Positions 32,035-42,051 are shown, numbered from the stretch's first letter. The stretch is 64,000 bases of DNA from Cognatundibacterium rivi (GCF_018139565.1 NZ_JAGSPK010000001.1:62001-126000), one strand, 5' to 3'. Program-made: numbers and translations. The notes: generated by a model not told the origin, from the sequence alone.

Positions 32035-32433
32035 TCAGTTTTCTTTGCTATGCCGTATAGATAAACGACGGCGGCGGGCAACGATGAACAGATACAACTG
32101 ATACGCAAAATAGAGCGAGGCTAAGACGGGCATCGATGCGACCAGAAAAAACAAACCACCTGACAGCGGCACCGGGCCAGACCAGACTTGTGCGGCAGTG
32201 ATCGGGGCAGATTCTTTTTTCTTTTCCGGTTCCGGCATTTTCGGCGTATCGATCACTACACCGGTCGTTTGCTTTGGTAAATCTTCCGGCGCAACGACGA
32301 ACACCGATTGCGAGACGGATGGCGCGACTGATTGTGACGTTGGTGCAGCTGGCGCTGATGGAGCGGTATCAGCAGCAAAGACTGAGACGCTGAATAATTG
32401 CATTGCCAGAACCAGAGCGCACTTGAGTTTCAT
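32035..32433 (-). CDS. Secreted/membrane hypothetical protein, 132 aa
   Basis: A signal peptide (cleavage near VFAADT, residue 21) is followed by a 70-residue Pro/Ala/Ser-rich linker, one membrane segment at about 93-115 (GGLFFLVASMPVLASLYFAY) and a basic tail 'RRRRLSIRHSKEN', which would put the linker in the periplasm and the tail in the cytoplasm. No family recognised. It lies 125 bp upstream of the BtaA-like gene on the same strand. Confidence 0.6.
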   Translation of the reverse strand: MKLKCALVLAMQLFSVSVFAADTAPSAPAAPTSQSVAPSVSQSVFVVAPEDLPKQTTGVVIDTPKMPEPEKKKESAPITAAQVWSGPVPLSGGLFFLVASMPVLASLYFAYQLYLFIVARRRRLSIRHSKEN

Positions 32434-32643
32434 GAGTGGGGAGCAGTAAAAAATACAGAGAAATATTAAATGGCGAGCATCAAATGCCGCATTAATCGCA
32501 GGTGAAACTTTGCTGCATTCCGCAAAACGAAAGCAGGTCCGGTTCGTTCATCGTCATTGCCGATGACGAACCAGCCTGCATTTTATCCATAAACCGTGTT
32601 GACGGTGATGTTATCGACGGCTTGCTGGTTGAGACGGTGATGC

Positions 32644-34113
32644 TCAGCGTACCCGACCGACAGCGACTTCCCATTCAGCCATCAGCGCTTGTGCCTGCAT
32701 GCGGCTCATGGTCGGGATAAATTGTCTGTCCATGGTCCAGGTTGCTGCACATTCATCCTGATTCGCAAAAATACCGACACCGAGTCCGGCCAGATACGCT
32801 GCGCCCAGGGCGGTGGTTTCCGTTACCTTTGGTCGGATGACGGGAATGCCGAGTAAATTTGCCTGAAATTGCAGCAACAGATTATTGGCAGCCGCGCCAC
32901 CGTCAACGCGCAATTCTGTGATTGGTGATACCGCATCTTTCACCATTGCCAGCAACACGGCGGTACTTTGAAACGCAATCGATTCAAGCGCTGCCCTGGC
33001 GATATGGGCAACTGTGCTGCCGCGGCTCAGACCGACAATGGCGGCTTTGGCGTCGGCCACCCAGTATGGTGCGCCAAGTCCCGTGAATGAAGGTACAAAA
33101 ACCACGCCGCCGGAATCCGGCACGCTGCTGGCGAGTTGTTCTACATCGGTGGAACGTTGTATCGCCTGCAGCCCGTCGCGCAGCCATTGGACAACGGCTC
33201 CCCCAATAAAGACGCTGCCTTCAAGCGCATATTGGCTGGTGACGCCCGTCTGACAAGCACTTGTGCTGATTAAACCATTGTGCGATGTCGCCACTTGCGC
33301 ACCCGTGTGCATCAGCATGAAACAACCGGTGCCATAGGTGTTTTTTGCCATGCCTGGAGTAAAACACGCCTGCCCGAACAGCGCTGCTTGCTGATCACCG
33401 GCAATACCGGCGATGGGAATGGCGCTGCCGAGTAAACCGCAAGTGCCAAATACATGGCTCGATGGCGACACTTCGGGCAATACCGCAGCCGGAATATCAA
33501 ACAGATCAAGTAATTCCTGATCCCACTGACCCTGATGAATATTCAGTAGCATGGTGCGCGAAGCATTTGTGATATCGGTCACATGCAGTTTGCCTTCGCT
33601 GAGTTGCCACGCCAGCCAGGTATCTATCGTGCCGAATGCCAGTTCGCCGCGTGCCGCCCGCTGGCGTGCGCCGGGAATATGATCGAGCAGCCATTTGAGT
33701 TTGCTCGCCGAAAAATAGGGGTCGAGTATCAGCCCGGTTTTTGCCTGAATTTTTTCCGCATAACCCTGCGCGCGCAGTTCTTCACAATACGCGGCAGTGC
33801 GGCGGTCTTGCCAGACGATCGCATTGTACAAAGGCTGGCCGGTTTTTCTGTCCCATAACACCGTGGTTTCGCGCTGATTCGTGATGCCGATGGCGGCGAT
33901 GTCATTCGCCTGCAAACGAGCATTGCGCATCGCTTGCTGACAAGTCGCAAACTGACTTTGCCAGATCTCGTTGGCATCATGTTCGACCCAGCCCGGTTGT
34001 GGAAATATCTGACGGAATTCTTGTTGTGCCGAGGCGACTATCTGACCCTGTTCATCGAAAATAATACTGCGTGAACTGGAGGTTCCCTGATCAAGTGCGA
34101 GCAAATAAGCCAT
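32644..34113 (-). CDS. glpK: Glycerol kinase
   Basis: A 489-residue FGGY-family kinase phosphorylating glycerol to sn-glycerol-3-phosphate with ATP in the cytoplasm. N-terminal phosphate motif '[19 protein letters not shown]', substrate region '[20 protein letters not shown]' (Arg-Glu of the glycerol site), '[16 protein letters not shown]', '[13 protein letters not shown]', and the C-terminal nucleotide motif '[18 protein letters not shown]'. Length fits (about 495-500). It stands alone; no glpF, glpD or glpR is adjacent. The 210 bp downstream (32434-32643) hold no gene I can support. Confidence 0.96.
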   Translation of the reverse strand: MAYLLALDQGTSSSRSIIFDEQGQIVASAQQEFRQIFPQPGWVEHDANEIWQSQFATCQQAMRNARLQANDIAAIGITNQRETTVLWDRKTGQPLYNAIVWQDRRTAAYCEELRAQGYAEKIQAKTGLILDPYFSASKLKWLLDHIPGARQRAARGELAFGTIDTWLAWQLSEGKLHVTDITNASRTMLLNIHQGQWDQELLDLFDIPAAVLPEVSPSSHVFGTCGLLGSAIPIAGIAGDQQAALFGQACFTPGMAKNTYGTGCFMLMHTGAQVATSHNGLISTSACQTGVTSQYALEGSVFIGGAVVQWLRDGLQAIQRSTDVEQLASSVPDSGGVVFVPSFTGLGAPYWVADAKAAIVGLSRGSTVAHIARAALESIAFQSTAVLLAMVKDAVSPITELRVDGGAAANNLLLQFQANLLGIPVIRPKVTETTALGAAYLAGLGVGIFANQDECAATWTMDRQFIPTMSRMQAQALMAEWEVAVGRVR

Positions 34114-34216
34114 TGATGATCCTGCCGTAAGGAAATTGAAAAAAGATGTAAAACTTTAGCTGAGACAAAACCATTATGTTATTTTGCTAATAATATAAAA
34201 AACAAAAGGTCAGATT

Positions 34217-34495
34217 GTGGCGGGAATCATCAGCTTTTCATTATCTTTATTGGTGATGCTGTTATTTGCGGTGGCGACTTTGCGTCGGTCACGTTTGCTA
34301 ATGAATTTTTCTTTTGCCGTGATGGTATTGTCTGGCCTGGTTAACTGGTACCAGTTTGTGTTTCCCCAGGGTTTGGAACCCTTGTTTTTTATCGGCACAC
34401 TGGTCACCGTGCTGGTGGTTTCTTGTTTTTTTTATGCGGTGTATACGTTCGATCCACCGCAGTCGGAACCCCGACAAACCAGCGACCGGGAATAA
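34217..34495 (+). CDS. Small membrane protein, 92 aa
   Basis: Starts with GTG at 34217 after a weak AAAGG. Three hydrophobic segments (SFSLSLLVMLLFAVATL, LLMNFSFAVMVLSGLVNW, FFIGTLVTVLVVSCFFYAV) and a polar C-terminal tail with 'DPPQSEPRQTSDRE'. No family recognised. It is convergent with the FKBP gene across a bidirectional terminator, which supports its being transcribed. Confidence 0.55.
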   Translation: MAGIISFSLSLLVMLLFAVATLRRSRLLMNFSFAVMVLSGLVNWYQFVFPQGLEPLFFIGTLVTVLVVSCFFYAVYTFDPPQSEPRQTSDRE

Positions 34496-34511
34496 ACGTG
34501 TTCAGCCAGGA

Positions 34512-34538
34512 AAAACGCCAGCAGAGCTGGCGTTTTTT
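34512..34538. terminator. Bidirectional terminator between convergent genes
   Basis: AAAACGCCAGC, loop AGA, GCTGGCGTTTT (34512-34536) flanked by A- and T-runs. It overlaps the last bases of the FKBP gene region. Confidence 0.88.
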
Positions 34539-34980
34539 ACTTGATTCCGACTAATTCCACGTCAAAAATCAGGGTGGCATTCGGTGGTATGACGCCACCA
34601 GCGCCGCGCGCACCGTAAGCCAGTTCCGGCGGAATAATCAAGGTACGTTTGCCGCCGACTTTCATGCCGACAACGCCCTGATCCCAGCCTTTAATGACCT
34701 TGCCGGCACCGAGAGTAAAACTGAATGGTGGTCTGCCGGATGAGCTGTCAAACTGGGTTCCATGTTCTTTCGCCGCGAGAGGATCGTGCAGCCAGCCGGT
34801 GTAATGGACGAGGGCGGTATTTCCCGCCGCAATTTCTTGTCCTGTACCGGTTTTTACGTCGATTTTTTGCAGGCTGCTACTGACTGTGCTGGTATCACTT
34901 TGCATCTGTGCCGTGGCAATATTACCCGTGAAAAGAACAGACAAGCCGAATGCGGCAACTAACAGACGAGATTTCATCAC
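34537..34980 (-). CDS. FKBP-type peptidyl-prolyl cis-trans isomerase, periplasmic
   Basis: 147 residues: a Sec signal peptide (cleavage near NIATAQ, residue 24) and a single FKBP domain with 'VHYTGWLHD', '[20 protein letters not shown]', '[18 protein letters not shown]', '[13 protein letters not shown]' and '[12 protein letters not shown]'. These are the active-site Tyr, Asp, Phe, Val-Ile, Trp and Tyr positions of the family. It helps fold secreted proteins by isomerising proline peptide bonds. An adjacent second Met at codon 2 is an alternative start. Confidence 0.94.
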   Translation of the reverse strand: MMKSRLLVAAFGLSVLFTGNIATAQMQSDTSTVSSSLQKIDVKTGTGQEIAAGNTALVHYTGWLHDPLAAKEHGTQFDSSSGRPPFSFTLGAGKVIKGWDQGVVGMKVGGKRTLIIPPELAYGARGAGGVIPPNATLIFDVELVGIK

Positions 34981-35059
34981 TAAAACATCCTTTTAGAGTA
35001 AGCCAGGACAGCAATCGAGACAAACGACAGCCTCTCGATATGCACATCGCGGCGATTAA

Positions 35060-35323
35060 TTATTTTTTTGAATTTTGTAATTTCTGTTCAAACGCCAGAT
35101 CGAGCTTACTGACTTTTTTCGGCGCCTGTTTTTCGAGAGAATTGACGTAAGCGACGAAGGCATCGATTTCCAGCGGCTCATGTAATACGTCCGGCGTGTT
35201 GGTGCCATTCGAACGCGTCAGGAAAAAACGACCATCGGCCATGCTGACCATAGAATAGGCGGCGCCGTTGCTACGGTTTTTCAGTCTTTGTACCGCATTA
35301 CCGGCTTTTGTCGAGCGTGCCAT
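35060..35323 (-). CDS. Conserved hypothetical protein, 87 aa
   Basis: A small basic cytoplasmic protein: 'QRLKNRSNGAAYSMVSMADG' then 'FFLTRSNGT', a beta-hairpin-like region, and a C-terminal helix 'AFVAYVNSLEKQAPKKVSKL'. No family recognised. Its start codon overlaps the stop of the upstream binding-protein gene (ATGA), so translation is coupled and the two are probably one operon. Confidence 0.65.
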   Translation of the reverse strand: MARSTKAGNAVQRLKNRSNGAAYSMVSMADGRFFLTRSNGTNTPDVLHEPLEIDAFVAYVNSLEKQAPKKVSKLDLAFEQKLQNSKK

Positions 35324-36054
35324 CAGCGGGTTCCATATTTACGCATCAGTTTTTCCATCGTGCCGTCGTTATCTAATTCGCGATTGATTTTATTAAAGAG
35401 ATCAATGCGTTGTTTATCCATGCGGATATTACACAACATATTGAGTTCGATGTTTTTGTAGCGGGCAACGCGTACGATGTCTTCGGCAAAACCCAGTTGT
35501 TGTGCCAACGACATGCCATGCAATTCAGAAACCACCCAGTAATCGATGCGTTTGTTGACGAGTAAACGCGGGTTGTCATCGTCTTCGCTGGCGAAAGCGA
35601 CGTGATAACCTTGCTCTGTCAGCTGTATACCGGTCGCTGCATTTTTGTAGGAACCAATAGAGTAAGGTTTGGCATCTTCAAATTTTTTTAATACGCGGCT
35701 ATCGTTTTTCCGGCCGTACAGTACCCAGTTATCGTTGGTGAGCGGGCCTACCCACTTGAATGAATTTTCTCGTTCCGGCGTGCGGCGAAAAGCAAACAGG
35801 CAAGTGTTATCGTCATTCAGCGTCGCGTTCAGCCCGCGTGCGAGTGAGGTACTGCTGATGTCCGGGGTTTCGCCTGCCCGTCGCATAATTTCCATAATTT
35901 TATCGGTGACAAAACCACGGATTTCTCCCGTTTTAGGTTCAGTATACGAGAACGGTGCGTATTCTTGTATCAGCAAATGCAGAGTCTCAGCCAGTGCAAT
36001 CGAGGGCAGAGTAATAAGACCGGCGGAGAGAATAATAAGAGTCTGGGCTTTCAA
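35323..36054 (-). CDS. Periplasmic solute-binding protein, SBP_bac_3-like
   Basis: 243 residues with a signal peptide (cleavage near SIALAET, residue 22). The mature part follows the family 3 solute-binding fold: 'LIQEYAPFSYTEPKTGEIRG', 'DKIMEIMRRAGETPDI', 'CLFAFRRTPERENSFKWVG', 'SIGSYKNAATGIQLTEQGY' and a C-terminal 'INRELDNDGTMEKLMRKYG'. No ABC permease or ATPase gene is next to it. Members outside transporter operons often act as sensor-linked or stand-alone binding proteins, so a transport role is not shown. Coupled to the 87-residue gene downstream. Confidence 0.85.
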   Translation of the reverse strand: MKAQTLIILSAGLITLPSIALAETLHLLIQEYAPFSYTEPKTGEIRGFVTDKIMEIMRRAGETPDISSTSLARGLNATLNDDNTCLFAFRRTPERENSFKWVGPLTNDNWVLYGRKNDSRVLKKFEDAKPYSIGSYKNAATGIQLTEQGYHVAFASEDDDNPRLLVNKRIDYWVVSELHGMSLAQQLGFAEDIVRVARYKNIELNMLCNIRMDKQRIDLFNKINRELDNDGTMEKLMRKYGTR

Positions 36055-36266
36055 AACATTTACTTTCAGTGCCGCTTACAGGAGCTACCGGCGTAGGGAA
36101 TTATTTTTATTCGGGGTAGTCCGGATTGTATACGTCTGCGATAAAAAATTGATGTTGAGAATGACAATAAACGCAGCAAATACAACGTGAATTTGATTTA
36201 GAAAAAAGAAAGGGTGACCGCAAATTTTTTTACTGCTTTCTGTCGTCATCTGTTCTGTTGAAATAG

Positions 36267-37160
36267 CTAAATCAATAATTGCCAGCACTGTTTGATCAGT
36301 TCAAAACTGGCGGCGATCATCGCTTCGTTTTTTCGTTTTTCCTGACAAATAATACACAGCTGCGTTTCAACGCTGACGGCATCGGCGATGACTAAACCAT
36401 GTGCGTGCGCTTCGCGTATCGCAATCGCATCGCGGATCAGGCTCAGACCAACACCTGATTTCACCAGATCCAGCATCGACGGTTCCTGATCGACCAGCGC
36501 GACTTTATTCGGCGTCAGATTGTGTTCGGCAAAGATTTTCGTCAACAGCCGGTTGTGGGCGGATTCTGCAGGTGTCCATATCCACGGTAATTGCGCGAGA
36601 CTTTGCCAGTCCTGACCGAGTACACGCTTATTCCAGCCGCTGGGGGCGACCACGCGATAGGTAAAATTAGTCAGCACCAGACTGAAAACCGGCGTTTTAC
36701 CATCGTCGGGGGCTTCGCCTATGTAAAAGCCGACATCCAGACTGCCAGCGCGGATTTGCTGTAACACGGAACCAGACATCCCCTGTTGCAGCCGTGTGGA
36801 TAACTGTGGATAAGTTTCCACCAGTCGTTTCAGAAAAGCACCGAGGCGGGTAAATTCAGGGTCAAGTATCGTTCCTATCGCCAGTTCACCGCTCAGTGTG
36901 GAGTGCAAGGAATTCGAGGCCTGACGAAATTCAACGAGACAACTTAAGACGCGTTCTGCATATGGTAGTAATTTGGCGCCGTCATTGGTCAGTGTCATGC
37001 CGCTGGCGCTGCGGCTGAATAGCTGTAGATGCAGGCTTTCCTGTAATGCTTTGATTTGCAGACTGACGGCGGGTTGCGTGACATGCAGACGCTCGGCGGC
37101 GCGGGTCAGATTGCCTTCTCTGGCGACAGTCACAAAGGCGCGTAATTGGGTGAAATCCAT
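36267..37160 (-). CDS. LysR family transcriptional regulator
   Basis: 297 residues. HTH: 'MDFTQLRAFVTVAREGNLTR', 'AAERLHVTQPAVSLQIKALQ'. The effector domain follows ('LAIGTILDPEFTRLGAFLKR', 'GVGLSLIRDAIAIREAHAHG'). The ATG at 37160 follows GGAG and begins the HTH as usual; an in-frame ATG at 37187 would add nine residues. It is divergent from mmsA, and a T-N11-A dyad lies in the gap, so mmsA and perhaps the genes after it are likely targets. Confidence 0.92.
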   Translation of the reverse strand: MDFTQLRAFVTVAREGNLTRAAERLHVTQPAVSLQIKALQESLHLQLFSRSASGMTLTNDGAKLLPYAERVLSCLVEFRQASNSLHSTLSGELAIGTILDPEFTRLGAFLKRLVETYPQLSTRLQQGMSGSVLQQIRAGSLDVGFYIGEAPDDGKTPVFSLVLTNFTYRVVAPSGWNKRVLGQDWQSLAQLPWIWTPAESAHNRLLTKIFAEHNLTPNKVALVDQEPSMLDLVKSGVGLSLIRDAIAIREAHAHGLVIADAVSVETQLCIICQEKRKNEAMIAASFELIKQCWQLLI

Positions 37161-37235
37161 GTTGTCTCCATCAGCGTGGTATATCAACTGGTCAACAGGT
37201 GTTGATCACACTGGCACGCAGAATCTTTTGAATAT

Positions 37236-37252
37236 TATAAGCACCTCTTATA
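37236..37252. promoter_or_regulatory. LysR-type T-N11-A operator
   Basis: TATAAG-CACCT-CTTATA is a perfect 6-bp dyad with the T-N11-A spacing typical of LysR boxes, placed between the divergent LysR and mmsA genes. Confidence 0.65.
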
Positions 37253-37337
37253 TTGCTATTGAAAATAATTAATTGGATTTGCTATGAGTAGTCTATTAAT
37301 CTGCGATTGAACTTCCATTTCTGACTAAGGGTTTCTT

Positions 37338-38834
37338 ATGACATCGTTGATACAGCATTTTATGAATGGCCAGGTAGTAAGCTCAGCCAGTGGCCGTCAG
37401 CAGGACGTGTTTAATCCGGCGACCGGCGCGGTGGTGGCGCAAGTGGTGCTGGCGAATCTGGACGAGGTGAATGCGGTGGTGGCGGCGGCGAAAGCGGCAG
37501 CACCGGCGTGGGCGGATACCGCGCCGCTCAAACGTGCGCGCATTATGTTCAAGTTCAAAGAACTGCTGGATCAGCATCATAAGGAAATCGCCGAGCTGAT
37601 CACGCGTGAACATGGCAAGGTCTTGTCGGATGCGATGGGTGAAGTCACCCGCGGTATTGAAATCGTTGAATTTGCCTGCGGCATGCCGCAACTGTTGAAA
37701 ACCCAGTTTTCCGACAACATCGGCGGCGGTATTGATAACTACAATCTGCGTCAGCCGCTGGGTGTGACTGCCGGTATTACGCCATTTAATTTCCCTTTCA
37801 TGGTGCCGATGTGGATGGCACCGCTGGCGATTGCGACTGGTAATACGTTTATTCTGAAGCCGTCTGAGCGCGATCCTTCCTGCGCATTGCTGATTGCCGA
37901 TTTGTTGAAAAAAGCCGGTTTGCCGGACGGTGTGTTTGGCGTATTGCAAGGCGATAAAGTCGCGGTGGATGGCTTGCTGCAGCATCCGGATGTGTCCGCG
38001 GTTTCATTCGTTGGCTCGACGCCGATTGCCGAATATATTTACAGCGAAGGCACCCGTCTGGGCAAACGCGTACAGGCGCTTGGCGGTGCGAAAAATCATC
38101 TGGTTGTGATGCCGGATGCGAATCTGGATCAGGCCGTCGACGCTTTGATGGGCGCGGCGTACGGCTCTGCCGGTGAACGTTGTATGGCAATTTCTGTCGC
38201 GGTGGCGGTGGGTGATGTGGCCGATAAGCTGGTCGCTGCGCTGGTGCCACGCGTAAAAACGCTGATCATTAAAAATGGCATGGAAGCCGATGCCGAAATG
38301 GGCCCGGTCGTCACCGCCGTGCACAAGGCAAAAATCGAAGGCTATATTGCCGATGGCATCGCTGAAGGCGCGCAATTACTGGTCGATGGACGCGGCTTTT
38401 CAGTGCCTGGCCATGAAGCTGGTTTCTTCCTCGGTGGCACACTGTTTGACCACGTTAAAGAAGGCATGAAAATTCATCGCGAAGAAATTTTCGGGCCGGT
38501 GTTATGCATCATCCGCGTGCCGGATTTTGCATCGGCCGTTGAGCTGATTAACCGCCATGAGTTTGGGAATGGCGTGTCTTTGTTTACTTCCGATGGCAAC
38601 ACGGCGCGCGAATTTTCACGTCGTATTCAGGTGGGGATGGTCGGTATTAATGTACCGATTCCAGTGCCTATGGCGTGGCATTCATTCGGCGGCTGGAAAC
38701 GTTCTTTGTTTGGCGACCAGCATGCCTACGGCGAAGAAGGCATACGCTTCTACACCCGCTACAAATCCGTGATGCAGCGCTGGCCGGACAGCATAGGAAA
38801 AGGTGCTGAATTTACGATGCCGGTCGCGAAGTAA
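37338..38834 (+). CDS. mmsA: CoA-acylating methylmalonate-semialdehyde dehydrogenase
   Basis: A 498-residue aldehyde dehydrogenase that turns malonate or methylmalonate semialdehyde into acetyl- or propionyl-CoA, in valine, beta-alanine and inositol breakdown. Distinguishing motifs: '[19 protein letters not shown]', '[20 protein letters not shown]' (the usual ALDH glutamate is Asn here, as in MmsA) and the nucleophile Cys282 in '[10 protein letters not shown]'. The C-terminal '[18 protein letters not shown]' is also family-specific. No mmsB (3-hydroxyisobutyrate dehydrogenase) is adjacent. Divergent LysR gene with an operator-like dyad between. Confidence 0.95.
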   Translation: MTSLIQHFMNGQVVSSASGRQQDVFNPATGAVVAQVVLANLDEVNAVVAAAKAAAPAWADTAPLKRARIMFKFKELLDQHHKEIAELITREHGKVLSDAMGEVTRGIEIVEFACGMPQLLKTQFSDNIGGGIDNYNLRQPLGVTAGITPFNFPFMVPMWMAPLAIATGNTFILKPSERDPSCALLIADLLKKAGLPDGVFGVLQGDKVAVDGLLQHPDVSAVSFVGSTPIAEYIYSEGTRLGKRVQALGGAKNHLVVMPDANLDQAVDALMGAAYGSAGERCMAISVAVAVGDVADKLVAALVPRVKTLIIKNGMEADAEMGPVVTAVHKAKIEGYIADGIAEGAQLLVDGRGFSVPGHEAGFFLGGTLFDHVKEGMKIHREEIFGPVLCIIRVPDFASAVELINRHEFGNGVSLFTSDGNTAREFSRRIQVGMVGINVPIPVPMAWHSFGGWKRSLFGDQHAYGEEGIRFYTRYKSVMQRWPDSIGKGAEFTMPVAK

Positions 38835-38934
38835 TTTCCTCTGCTCCCGGAGGCTGATGTTGTAAATTGATGTTGTAAAGAGGTGCCGGGAGCAGCCCGA
38901 ATCACACTCCGCACCCCGATTGCCTCTGCGGGAT

Positions 38935-39013
38935 GGGGGAGTATCTGTCAGTTCGCATCTGATGTCCTTATAAATAAAGGGGATGACGGGTGCTGTAACT
39001 CATACTCCTCCCC
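38935..39013 (+). repeat. Possible diverged copy of the dispersed repeat, R6
   Basis: 79 bp framed by GGGGGAGTAT (38935-38944) and ATACTCCTCCCC (39002-39013), the end arrangement of R5. The inside does not match the R1-R5 core, so it may be only an analogous palindrome. It ends as ATACT-CCTCCCC-AGTAT (39002-39018), 15 bp before the nitronate monooxygenase start, where it could act as an operator. Confidence 0.45.
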
Positions 39014-39032
39014 AGTATATGAAAGAACCACG

Positions 39033-40097
39033 ATGTTGACGATGAACTCTTTGTGCCCGTATCCGATTATTCAGGCGCCGATGGCAGGTGGTGCGACAAC
39101 GCCGGAACTGGTGGCGGCAGTATCAGAAGCCGGTGCGCTGGGCTCCCTCGCAGCGCCTTTGCTGACGCCGCTGGCGATCATAGAGCAGGCCGAACATATC
39201 CGTCGCCTGACAGATAAACCGTTTGCCATCAATCTGTTTGTACAGACCCGTCCGCAAGTCGATTTTGCCCAGATAGAGGCGGCCAAATTATTGCTGCAAC
39301 CAGTGTGCGCCGAATTAGGCTGGACGACCCTGCCGACGCCGACGCGTTGGTGCGAGGATTTTGAAGCGCAGTTCGATGCCCTGATTACAGCGCGTCCAGC
39401 GGTTGCCAGTTTTACCTTTGATGTTTTGCATGGCAGCCAGGTACAGCGTCTGCACGAGGCCGGAATACTGGTGATTGGCACCGCGACGAATCTGGCGGAA
39501 GCGATTGTCTGGCAAGCGATCGGTGCCGACGCGATTTGCCTGCAGGGCACTGAGGCTGGCGGGCATCGCGGCACCTTCATCGGCGCGCAGCAGGATGCAA
39601 CGCTGAGCACCGCAGAATTGCTGGCAGTTTGCCGCCCGCAGATACAGATCCCGCTGATCGTTGCGGGTGGCATCATGGACGGTGCGGATATCGCCACCGC
39701 CCTTGCTGCCGGTGCGCAATGGGTGCAGATGGGCACGGCATTTCTGACCACGAAAGAGTCTGGCATTCATCCGGCTTACAAGCAGCGCTTACTTGATGCC
39801 CGCACTGATGGCAGAGATACCACGCGCCAGACCCGCGCATTTTCCGGTCGGTTTGCGCGTGGTCTGGATAACCGTTTCATGCAATTGATGGAATCCGTGG
39901 CAGATCAGGTGCCGGCCTATCCTGTGCAAAATGCCCTGACCGGAGCGATACGCTCGGCGGCGGCGGCGAAAGAAAGCAAGACGGAATTCATGTCGCTGTG
40001 GTGTGGGCAAGGTGTTGCCCGCGCCCGTGATGTTCATGCTGCGACACTGGTCGCCACGCTGGTGCAGGAAATGCAGGCAGCGACTCGTAAAAGCTAA
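39033..40097 (+). CDS. Nitronate monooxygenase family protein
   Basis: A 354-residue FMN enzyme of the NPD/2-nitropropane dioxygenase family, TIM-barrel fold. Motifs: 'PIIQAPMAGGATTPELVAAV' (N-terminal flavin site), 'FAINLFVQ', 'GADAICLQGTEAGGHRG' (active-site His in 'GGHRG'), 'LIVAGGIMDGADIATALAAG' and 'AQWVQMGTAFLTTKES' (phosphate binding). It may detoxify alkyl nitronates, but many members have other roles. The ATG at 39033 is preferred (another is at 39042); the frame stays open upstream into the repeat region. It is followed 11 bp later by the GMC oxidoreductase gene, so the two form an operon. Confidence 0.88.
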   Translation: MLTMNSLCPYPIIQAPMAGGATTPELVAAVSEAGALGSLAAPLLTPLAIIEQAEHIRRLTDKPFAINLFVQTRPQVDFAQIEAAKLLLQPVCAELGWTTLPTPTRWCEDFEAQFDALITARPAVASFTFDVLHGSQVQRLHEAGILVIGTATNLAEAIVWQAIGADAICLQGTEAGGHRGTFIGAQQDATLSTAELLAVCRPQIQIPLIVAGGIMDGADIATALAAGAQWVQMGTAFLTTKESGIHPAYKQRLLDARTDGRDTTRQTRAFSGRFARGLDNRFMQLMESVADQVPAYPVQNALTGAIRSAAAAKESKTEFMSLWCGQGVARARDVHAATLVATLVQEMQAATRKS

Positions 40098-40108
40098 GGA
40101 AAAAATAC

Positions 40109-41758
40109 ATGGGATCAACATTACAATCATCTGCAGAATCCGCAGGACAGTTTGATTACATCGTGATCGGTGCCGGCACGGCCGGGTGTGTATTAGCAAA
40201 TCGTTTGTCGAAGAACCCAGACAAGCGCGTGCTGTTGCTCGAAGCTGGTGGTAAAGACGATTATGTCTGGATCCATATTCCGGTTGGCTATCTGTATTGC
40301 ATCAATAATCCACGCACAGACTGGATGCTGCGTACCGAAGCAGAGCCGGGGCTGAACGGACGTAGCCTGATTTATCCGCGCGGTAAAGTGCTGGGTGGTT
40401 GCTCGTCGATCAACGGCATGATTTATATGCGCGGTCAGCAACGTGATTACGATGAATGGGCGGCATTGACAGGGGACGACAGCTGGCGCTGGGATCAGGT
40501 ATTGCCGCTGTTTAAAAAGAGCGAAGACCATTACAGCGGTGATGCGGAATTTCATGGTCAGGGCGGTGAGTGGCGCGTAGAAAAGCAGCGCTTGTCGTGG
40601 GAAATTCTGGATGCATTTCGCGATGCGGCAGCAGAGGTCGGTATTCCGAAAACCGACGACTTCAATCGCGGCAATAACGAAGGCTGCGGCTATTTTGATG
40701 TGAACCAGAAACGCGGCATACGCTGGAATGCATCGAAAGCCTTTCTGAAGCCAGCAGCAATACGCGGCAATCTGACGATCATGACTGGTTGTCAGGTACG
40801 GCGTCTGCGTATTGTTGATGGCGAACACGGTAAACGTTGCACTGGTGTGGAATTTATTGGCGGCGGCCGCGAGTGGTTTGCTGATGCGGTTCAGGAGACC
40901 GTGCTGGCGGCAGGTGCAATAGGATCACCCGCGATTTTGCAGTATTCCGGAATCGGCGATGGCCGCCATTTGCAGCAAGCTGGTGTGTCGGTGGTGCATG
41001 ATTTGGCGGGGGTTGGCGCGAATTTACAGGATCATTTGCAGATACGTTCTGCCTTCAAAATTTCGGGTGCAAAAACACTGAACAAGATGGCCAACAGTTT
41101 GCTTGGCAAGGCGCGTATCGGTCTCGAATACGCTTTATTCCAGAGTGGCCCGATGTCGATGGCGCCGTCGCAGCTGGGCGCTTTTACCCGCTCTGATGCA
41201 TCGCAGGCGACACCGAATCTGCAATACCATGTGCAACCTTTGTCGCTGGAAAAATTCGGCGATCCTTTGCATGATTTTCCTGCGTTCACCGCAAGTGTCT
41301 GCAACCTGCGCCCAACGTCGCGCGGCTATGTCAGAATCACCGGAGCCGATCCTTTGGCGGCACCAAAAATCGTGCCGAATTATCTGAGTACGAATGAAGA
41401 CCGTAAGATTGCGGCAGACTCGCTGACGCTGACACGTAAGATTGTTGCGGCACCTGCGTTGAAAAAATATCAGCCGGAAGAAATGAAACCCGGTGCGCAA
41501 TTCCGCACGGAAGAAGAATTAGCGAAAGCAGCCGGTGATATCGGCACGACAATTTTTCATCCGGTCGGTACGTGCAAGATGGGTCGACGGGATGATACCA
41601 GTGCCGTTGTCGACAGCGATTTACGCGTCATAGGCATCGCCGGGCTGCGGGTCGCAGATGCTTCTGTGATGCCGACAATCACTTCAGGTAATACCAATTC
41701 ACCGACGGTCATGATCGCTGAAAAAGCGGCGCGGTCTATTTTGTCCGGAGAGCGATAA
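40109..41758 (+). CDS. GMC family oxidoreductase, choline/alcohol dehydrogenase-like
   Basis: A 549-residue FAD-dependent flavoprotein. The N-terminal dinucleotide fold reads 'DYIVIGAGTAGCVLANRLS', followed by GMC signature 1 'PRGKVLGGCSSINGMIYMRG', signature 2 'GAIGSPAILQYSGIG', and the C-terminal active-site 'FHPVGTCKMG' with a final 'ASVMPTITSGNTNSPTVMIA'. The family oxidises primary alcohols, choline and similar substrates; the substrate here is not evident. It is preceded by nitronate monooxygenase and followed, after 290 bp, by the branched-chain amino-acid-type transporter. Confidence 0.92.
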   Translation: MGSTLQSSAESAGQFDYIVIGAGTAGCVLANRLSKNPDKRVLLLEAGGKDDYVWIHIPVGYLYCINNPRTDWMLRTEAEPGLNGRSLIYPRGKVLGGCSSINGMIYMRGQQRDYDEWAALTGDDSWRWDQVLPLFKKSEDHYSGDAEFHGQGGEWRVEKQRLSWEILDAFRDAAAEVGIPKTDDFNRGNNEGCGYFDVNQKRGIRWNASKAFLKPAAIRGNLTIMTGCQVRRLRIVDGEHGKRCTGVEFIGGGREWFADAVQETVLAAGAIGSPAILQYSGIGDGRHLQQAGVSVVHDLAGVGANLQDHLQIRSAFKISGAKTLNKMANSLLGKARIGLEYALFQSGPMSMAPSQLGAFTRSDASQATPNLQYHVQPLSLEKFGDPLHDFPAFTASVCNLRPTSRGYVRITGADPLAAPKIVPNYLSTNEDRKIAADSLTLTRKIVAAPALKKYQPEEMKPGAQFRTEEELAKAAGDIGTTIFHPVGTCKMGRRDDTSAVVDSDLRVIGIAGLRVADASVMPTITSGNTNSPTVMIAEKAARSILSGER

Positions 41759-41789
41759 ACAAACTTTATTTTTATGTCAGCTTGCGTGA

Positions 41790-41990
41790 AACTACGTACA
41801 GTAGTTATACCGTATTGTTGAAAAATCTGTTTGATAGGTACTATCAAAAATTCAAAGAGACGCTGGTGCTGTATTTGCCGGAAGTCGCATGGCATAACGC
41901 TGCAACGCGTTGAACTGCGGCAACATCAGAGATAGCGACTGCCGCTTTTTGAATAAAAAATAATAAATACTTACTGCACGAACAGTAAGT
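41790..41990. promoter_or_regulatory. Three palindromes upstream of livG
   Basis: The 290-bp gap before livG has AACTAC-GTACA-GTAGTT (41790-41806), TTTGATAG-GTA-CTATCAAA (41830-41848) and ACTTACTG-CACGAA-CAGTAAGT (41969-41990). The last resembles TetR-type operators in length and symmetry. No regulator gene is adjacent. These are probably control sites of the transporter operon. Confidence 0.5.
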
Positions 41991-42051
41991 TTGTCATGTT
42001 AAAAAACTGGATCCCCAAAGAGGGCCTGAAGCAAGACAATAAGGAGACGCG

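Noticed and set aside
32492..32674. Short minus-strand frame after glpK
   Set aside because: Ser/Thr-rich translation without domain features, partly overlapping glpK.
36790..36815. Two TGTGGATAA-like sequences inside the second LysR gene
   Set aside because: They lie in coding sequence without AT-rich context, so they are not counted as part of an origin.
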